From assembly GCA_045114775.1 (NCBI GenBank), contig JBGULC010000028.1, positions 1 to 64,000 on the forward strand: a stretch of 64,000 nucleotides of DNA, in the 5' to 3' direction. Source of the DNA: UBA3792 sp045114775 (GTDB taxonomy: Bacteria; Bacillota; Clostridia; Christensenellales; CAG-138). A program made the translations under genes and the position numbers. Below the pieces are notes generated by a model, which was not told the DNA's origin, made no database searches, and saw only the letters and a list, made by a program, of their open reading frames with translations. Shown here piece by piece: positions 59,311 to 64,000 of the stretch (position 1 is the first letter of the stretch; each line of letters begins with the position of its first letter).

Positions 59311-59589
59311 ATGCAACGATCTAATGCTGGCGGCGGGACCTGCTGTTTTACGGACCGCGTTCCCGCCGTCGATCCCACCACGGTCGATAACGTCGTGCCC
59401 GCGGGCGCCGTTTCCTCGGCGAATCCCTGCGGCATGCCGAGCGGCGGCAGCGGCTGCGCGCCGGCGACCGTTTATTTCCCGACCCAGGTGTACCGCGCGG
59501 GCTTCTGCCCCTGCGAAGCGCTTGCGCACGGTACCCTTTTTCCGGAGCTCGTCTCCGATTATCCCACATGCCGGAACGGGGAGGTATAA
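59311..59589 (+). CDS. cotJA: Spore coat-associated protein CotJA
   Basis: The 92-residue protein ends in the CotJA pattern: 'VYFPTQVYRAGFCPCEALAH' and 'GTLFPELVSDYPTC'. The first 55 residues are Gly/Ser/Cys rich and longer than in the Bacillus protein. CotJA is needed for assembly of CotJC into the spore coat. A perfect AAGGAGG site precedes the ATG. cotJB follows 1 bp after the stop. Confidence 0.88.
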   Translation: MQRSNAGGGTCCFTDRVPAVDPTTVDNVVPAGAVSSANPCGMPSGGSGCAPATVYFPTQVYRAGFCPCEALAHGTLFPELVSDYPTCRNGEV

Positions 59590-59590
59590 G

Positions 59591-59842
59591 ATGACAAACT
59601 GCAATGAACAGGCGCTGCTTACGAAGATCGGCGAAGCGCGCTTCGCCTGCGTCGAGCTGCAGCTCTATCTCGACACCCACCCCGAGGACCTCGAGGCAAA
59701 GAACGACTTCAACAGCTACGCGGAAGCGCTGCAGCGCCTTTGCGCGGAATACACGGAAAGCTACGGACCGCTGGAAAACTTCGGCAACAGCACGCACGAC
59801 GCGGGCAGCTGGGTCTACCAGAAGTGGCCGTGGCAGAACTGA
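59591..59842 (+). CDS. cotJB: Spore coat protein CotJB
   Basis: The 83-residue protein matches CotJB: 'LLTKIGEARFACVELQLYLD', 'THPEDLEAKNDFNSYAEALQ' and the C-terminal 'SWVYQKWPWQN'. A GGGGAGG site at the end of cotJA sets the ATG at 59591, 1 bp after the cotJA stop. It is the middle gene of cotJABC. Confidence 0.93.
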   Translation: MTNCNEQALLTKIGEARFACVELQLYLDTHPEDLEAKNDFNSYAEALQRLCAEYTESYGPLENFGNSTHDAGSWVYQKWPWQN

Positions 59843-59854
59843 GGAGGCAAGCTT

Positions 59855-60454
59855 ATGTGGATCTATGAAAAACGACTGGAATACCCCGTCCGCATCACCA
59901 AGCCCGACCCTAAAATGGCAAAGCTCCTGATGGCGCAGTACGGCGGACCTGATTCGGAGCTCGGCGCGGGGCTCCGCTACCTCACGCAGCGCTATTCGAT
60001 GCCGGACGACCGCATCCGCGCGACTCTGACGGACATCGGCACCGAGGAAATCGCCCACTGGGAGATGATCGCGACGATGATCACGCAGTGCATGCAGGGC
60101 GCAAGCCTCGAGGAACTCTCCGCCGCAGGGCTCGACGGCTACTATACGATGCACGGCACCGGCGTCTTCCCCGCCGACCCGAACGGCGTGCCCTTTACCT
60201 CCGCCTATATCGCCTGCACCGGCGATCCGATCGCGGATCTATCCGAGGACATGGCGGCCGAGCAGAAGGCGCGGGCGACCTATGAGCATCTGATGAACAT
60301 GACGAACAACAGCCAGATCATCGAGCCGCTGTACTTTCTTCGCGAGCGCGAGATCGTACACTATCAGCGTTTCGGCGAGTGCCTCGAGATCATGCAGGCG
60401 ATCAAGACCGGCCGCAGCGCTCCCTCCTGCCGCTGCACGAGACGGCGCTATTGA
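59855..60454 (+). CDS. cotJC: Spore coat protein CotJC, manganese catalase family
   Basis: The 199-residue protein is a ferritin-like manganese-catalase homologue that starts 'MWIYEKRLEYPVRITKPDP', with metal-ligand helices 'DIGTEEIAHWEMIATMI' (Glu, Glu, His) and 'DMAAEQKARATYEHLMN', and 'FLREREIVHYQRFGECL' (Glu, His). It is a coat or outer-core component of the spore. The C-terminus is Cys/Arg rich ('SAPSCRCTRRR'), as in other coat proteins. A GAGGAGG site precedes the ATG. Confidence 0.94.
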   Translation: MWIYEKRLEYPVRITKPDPKMAKLLMAQYGGPDSELGAGLRYLTQRYSMPDDRIRATLTDIGTEEIAHWEMIATMITQCMQGASLEELSAAGLDGYYTMHGTGVFPADPNGVPFTSAYIACTGDPIADLSEDMAAEQKARATYEHLMNMTNNSQIIEPLYFLREREIVHYQRFGECLEIMQAIKTGRSAPSCRCTRRRY

Positions 60455-60479
60455 CCACTCCCCTTTCCGGGAACATGAA

Positions 60480-60512
60480 ACGGGGCGAAGCCATTTGGCT
60501 TCGTCCCTTCGT
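60480..60512 (+). terminator. Terminator after cotJC
   Basis: GGGGCGAAGCC and GGCTTCGTCCC (60482-60492, 60497-60507) form an 11-bp stem around ATTT; a T-rich stretch follows. Confidence 0.8.
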
Positions 60513-60601
60513 TATATTTCACCGCAAGGCATTAAGTCGTGCGCTGCCTTTCTTTATTTCCGCTTCATATTCCTTCTCTCTGCGGAAACTGTGACACTTG
60601 G

Positions 60602-63600
60602 TTATGCAGCGTCCGTCAGCTTCAGCTTTTTGACTTTCTTCAGCGCGATCGCGTTGACGATGACCGTGAATACGATCGTCATCAGCGCGCCGATCGCCCA
60701 TGCGAAGATCGACGGATGGCGGTCAAACTGTACATAGCTCTGCTCCAGCGAGCGTACGATCTTATAGCCGATGCCTGCACCGAGTCCGATGCCGAGCAAA
60801 ATACCTACTGCAGTCGTGACGACCGTTTCGCGCAGAACGTAGCCGATGACCTCCCGGACCGTAAAACCGTTGATTCGCATGATCGTCAGCTCCGGCAGCT
60901 TCTGCATGATATAGATATTCGTCAGGTTCATCAGCACGACGCCTGCCATGACCGCCGCCATGAAGATGAACAGCAGCACGACCATGTTCATCACGCTGGT
61001 CGCCGTTTCAAACAGCGTTTTAAAGGAATCGGAATGCGTGTAGCTCTCATACCCCTCGATCGTGCCGAGCTTTTCGAGCAGCGGATCGAGCTCCGTACCG
61101 TCGAGCCGGATCAAAAATGCGTTCGTTTCCGGATTGTGTCCGAACAAGTTCCGAAAGCAGGCGTCGCTCATGTACATCGTTCTTTCGGTATAAACATTGA
61201 AGATGCCTGCGATTTTCGTGTGCGCCGTCTCCGAGCCGTTCAGGATGATCTCTATCGGATCGCCTGCCTTGACGTTATAGTTTTCGGAAAACCGCTTTGA
61301 GACCAGTACGCCCTCCTCGGTCGGTGGAATCGGTTCGCCGGTTTTGATGTCGGCAATGCGTATCATCTCGTTGATCGCGGAAAGATCTCCGACGTACAGC
61401 TCCTGCATATCGAGGTCCTTGATGTGCACGGTCACGTTCTTCCTGAGAACGGGACAGCTCTTTGCGCCTGCGTCCTTCAGGATCCGTGCGACGGTATCCG
61501 GTGCATCGGCGTTCGTTTCGGGATCGAGCGACACCATGCCGTCATAATGGATGATCTCGCTGAGCTGCAGTTTCAGCGCATTGCTGACCGCGTTTCGGAG
61601 CGTGATGCCGATAACGACCAGCGCGCAGCAGCCCGCGACACTGACGATCGTAACGAGCACGCGGCGAAAATCCGTACGCATATTCAGAAGAATAAGGCGC
61701 GAATACAGCGACAGCGCGGACCGTTTGCCGGACGCCGCTTTGTTCCTGCCCTTCGGAACCGACTGCTGCATCAGCCTGATCGCCGGTGTGCGCAGCAGCT
61801 TTGCGCATGCAAACCAAATGGAGAAAAATGCCAAAGCAACGCCTGCGAAAAACACGATCGCCGTCGGAAGCACAGCCATTGCCGGTTTTCTCAGATCGAA
61901 ATCGAAATAGAGGTTATAGCCGTTGGTGATGAAGCTCTGAATCCAGAACCGCGCGATCAGCAGACCGATCACACAGCCGAGCAGTGTTGCCGAGATCCCG
62001 AACAGCAGGTATTTCGCGAAAATCTCACGGTTGAAGAAGCCAAGCGCCTTCGTCGTCCCGATCTGCCTGCGCTGTTCGTCTACCATCTTGCTGATCGTTG
62101 CATAGATGACAAGCGCGCCGACCAGAACGAACAGAAGCGCAAAGGTCATTTCCATGCTCTTCAAGTTGTCCGCAGCGGTCCCGAGCTGCACAAAACCGAC
62201 GTTCCCGAAGCCGTCCATCACGATCCAGTTGCATGGACCGAGTGCGTCGGCACGTTTTTGCGCCTCTGCGAGCGCTTCCCGGCCTTCACTGTACTGTTTC
62301 AGTCCGTCCGCATAATCCCGTTCGCCATCCTCAAGCTTGATACGCGCATCATCGAGTTCCCGGCGGCCGTTTTCAAGGTCGATAAGCCCCTGCGCGTACT
62401 GTGCTTCCCCGTCGTTGTACTGCCGAAGTCCGTCCTCATATTGCGCAAGTCCCTCGGCGTACCGCGCCTCGCCCTCCTGATACAGCTTAAGCGCGCTCTC
62501 GTATTTTGCAAGTCCGTTGCGGTACTGTTTGAGTCCCGAAAGATAGGTCCCGTGTCCGTTGTCCCACTTGGTGCATCCGTCGGCGAGCGCGTCGTACTGC
62601 GATTGATACTCGCCCGCGAGCGACGCAACGCGGTCGGCAAGGAGTTTCCGTGCAACTTCCGGATCGTAATCACCCTCGCCGCCGAACTGTTCGAACGCTT
62701 TGCGCAGTACGCGGTCCGGAATCTGCACTGTGTGCATGAGCTGATCGATCTTGTCGGACAACGATGAGCCGAGATTGATTTTGAAATTGTCCGTAATCCA
62801 AAAATCGCTTGCGGAAACGCCGGAACTGTTCGGATTCGCCTGCTTCGGCTTCGCCCAGGCAATCCACTGGGAAGAATCCTCACCGATAATGTCATCAAGC
62901 CCGGTATGCAGCTTGTTCCGAATCTGCGTCTTGGCATTCTCGATCGTGTTCCAACCGGAAACGAGCTGCCGTTTTGCCGAATCGAGTTTCGTTTCCGTCT
63001 CCTGAAGCTGCGACTCGCCCGTTTCAAGCTCAGCTTTTGCCGTGTCGAGCTCCGCGCGGCTGTTCTGAAGCTGCTGTTCGGCATTCGCAAGCTGCTGCTT
63101 GACTTCGTCCAGCTGTTTCCGTGCGTCTTCGAGCTTTTTTTTGCCTTCCTCGTAGTCCCGCTCGCCCTCCGCAAGCTGTTTTTTGCCGTCGTCGAGCTCC
63201 GCACGCCCGTTTTTGAGCTTCACTTCGGCTTCGTCAAGCGTTCGGCGGTTCTCGTCGATTATCGTCTGCGCCTGTGCCTTGACCGATTCCTCGCGGCGCG
63301 GCGCTAAGGTCTTTGCTGCCGTTTCCATCCGTTCGCGTACCTCGACCGACGCCGTCCGGTATTCGGCCTCAAATCGGTTCAGGTCGATCGTACGGTCTGC
63401 CATGATCAAAGCCTTCATAAAGCAGCCGTCCAGCGCATCCTCATCGAACGCCGCGGGCGTTACGATGATGTATTGCGTTTCCGGAATGCTGTTGCAGACA
63501 TGATCCGGATGCAGAACTGCGCCGCATATGGAAAACGAATCGGTTCTGAGGTACTGCGGCGTCGCGCCTTCGGCGCTCGCGACCGCGACCGTATCGCCGA

Positions 63601-64000
63601 CCTTCCACCCCATCTGGTCCATCAGCCGCTGTTCTACGGCGCATTCGGCGTCGTTTTCCGGCAGACGCCCTTCATATACGGTCGGGATGTTGATCCGTTC
63701 CGTCTTGGAAATCACATAAGCGTCCGTGCGGGTATCATCGGACGCCACCTTGACGGAAATCATATAAATGCCTTCGACGTCTTCCACGCCCTCCGTATTC
63801 CGGACAACGTCCATATCCGCTTCGGAGAGCAGCATTGTGGAAACGATCTCAACGTCACGGAATTTCGTGTCGCGATAAAAGGCGGTGCCGTTTCTCCGGA
63901 GCGCAGCCGCCGCGTATTCGATCCCGAGAAAAATCGTCACGCCGAGCGCGGCGATCACGATGATCGACAAAAATGAGATCTGTAATCTCAGGATATTCCG
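60602..64000 (-). CDS. FtsX-like ABC transporter permease with coiled-coil insertions (5' end outside window)
   Basis: The frame is open from the right window edge for 1132 codons and then stops at 60602; the true start lies beyond 64000. The first visible residues ('NILRLQISFLSIIVIAALG') are the basic segment and first helix. An extracytoplasmic MacB-like domain follows, then heptad-rich coiled coils (about nucleotides 63300-62900 and 62560-62230) with repeats such as 'LDDGKKQLAEGERDYEEGKK' and 'YAEGLAQYEDGLRQYNDGEA'. Then come three helices of a first FtsX domain, a second extracytoplasmic domain, and a second FtsX domain near the C-terminus. The two-FtsX plan fits an ABC permease of the MacB/LolE superfamily whose ATPase would be encoded outside the window. 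The substrate is unknown. Confidence 0.88.
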   Translation of the reverse strand, partial: RNILRLQISFLSIIVIAALGVTIFLGIEYAAAALRRNGTAFYRDTKFRDVEIVSTMLLSEADMDVVRNTEGVEDVEGIYMISVKVASDDTRTDAYVISKTERINIPTVYEGRLPENDAECAVEQRLMDQMGWKVGDTVAVASAEGATPQYLRTDSFSICGAVLHPDHVCNSIPETQYIIVTPAAFDEDALDGCFMKALIMADRTIDLNRFEAEYRTASVEVRERMETAAKTLAPRREESVKAQAQTIIDENRRTLDEAEVKLKNGRAELDDGKKQLAEGERDYEEGKKKLEDARKQLDEVKQQLANAEQQLQNSRAELDTAKAELETGESQLQETETKLDSAKRQLVSGWNTIENAKTQIRNKLHTGLDDIIGEDSSQWIAWAKPKQANPNSSGVSASDFWITDNFKINLGSSLSDKIDQLMHTVQIPDRVLRKAFEQFGGEGDYDPEVARKLLADRVASLAGEYQSQYDALADGCTKWDNGHGTYLSGLKQYRNGLAKYESALKLYQEGEARYAEGLAQYEDGLRQYNDGEAQYAQGLIDLENGRRELDDARIKLEDGERDYADGLKQYSEGREALAEAQKRADALGPCNWIVMDGFGNVGFVQLGTAADNLKSMEMTFALLFVLVGALVIYATISKMVDEQRRQIGTTKALGFFNREIFAKYLLFGISATLLGCVIGLLIARFWIQSFITNGYNLYFDFDLRKPAMAVLPTAIVFFAGVALAFFSIWFACAKLLRTPAIRLMQQSVPKGRNKAASGKRSALSLYSRLILLNMRTDFRRVLVTIVSVAGCCALVVIGITLRNAVSNALKLQLSEIIHYDGMVSLDPETNADAPDTVARILKDAGAKSCPVLRKNVTVHIKDLDMQELYVGDLSAINEMIRIADIKTGEPIPPTEEGVLVSKRFSENYNVKAGDPIEIILNGSETAHTKIAGIFNVYTERTMYMSDACFRNLFGHNPETNAFLIRLDGTELDPLLEKLGTIEGYESYTHSDSFKTLFETATSVMNMVVLLFIFMAAVMAGVVLMNLTNIYIMQKLPELTIMRINGFTVREVIGYVLRETVVTTAVGILLGIGLGAGIGYKIVRSLEQSYVQFDRHPSIFAWAIGALMTIVFTVIVNAIALKKVKKLKLTDAA

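Overview
The window is a stretch of a GC-rich, endospore-forming Firmicutes chromosome, most likely class Clostridia. The signs are a cotJABC spore-coat operon, a ylmC/nrdR/pgeF cluster, T-box leaders on two aminoacyl-tRNA synthetase genes, a YybS-GdpP-L9-DnaB operon, pyruvate:ferredoxin oxidoreductase, sigma-A type promoters (TTGACA/TATAAT) and strong GGAGG ribosome-binding sites. Nearly all genes lie on the minus strand. No phage, insertion-sequence transposase or CRISPR array was seen.

Left part (1-24.6 kb). A secreted leucine-rich-repeat/Ig-repeat protein runs off the left edge and faces a small XRE regulator. The conserved ylxM-ffh-rpsP-khpA-rimM-trmD-rplS translation/secretion operon follows, with a 117-bp palindromic repeat between ffh and rpsP. 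Next come a BlaI repressor/lipoprotein/M56 metalloprotease operon with two operator-like dyads, a PIG-V-like mannosyltransferase, an RND efflux permease with a large coiled-coil insertion, the yybS-gdpP-rplI-dnaB operon, thrS with its T-box, and a two-component system lying between thrS and ileS.

Middle part (24.6-48.1 kb). ileS has its own T-box. Then come a three-gene cluster of membrane-anchored YARHG-domain proteins with a zinc-ribbon partner, an M29 aminopeptidase with a DUF4003-like gene, a secreted metallophosphoesterase, an AAC(6')-like acetyltransferase preceded by a long inverted-repeat structure, nifJ, an Lgt-like/kinase-like gene pair, and a five-gene operon that looks like an exported glycan O-acylation system (SGNH lipoprotein, MBOAT, DHHW protein, RCC1-propeller protein, GNAT).

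Right part (48.1-64 kb). Two tRNA genes (Gly-GCC, Lys-CTT), a membrane-anchored carboxylesterase, two cohesin-like/Ig-repeat secreted proteins related to the one at the left edge, two paralogous parvulin-like foldases with a 30-residue membrane peptide, pgeF, nrdR, ylmC, cotJABC, and an ABC permease with coiled-coil insertions that runs off the right edge.

Much of the accessory content concerns the cell surface: secretion, folding, anchoring and modification of exported proteins and glycans. The least explained items are the YARHG/zinc-ribbon cluster, the RCC1-containing O-acylation operon, the BlaI locus without a beta-lactam sensor, several genes that appear to be transcribed without a leader, and the structured segment at 36574-36674. 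All starts were chosen by Shine-Dalgarno position or promoter geometry; no database search was possible.
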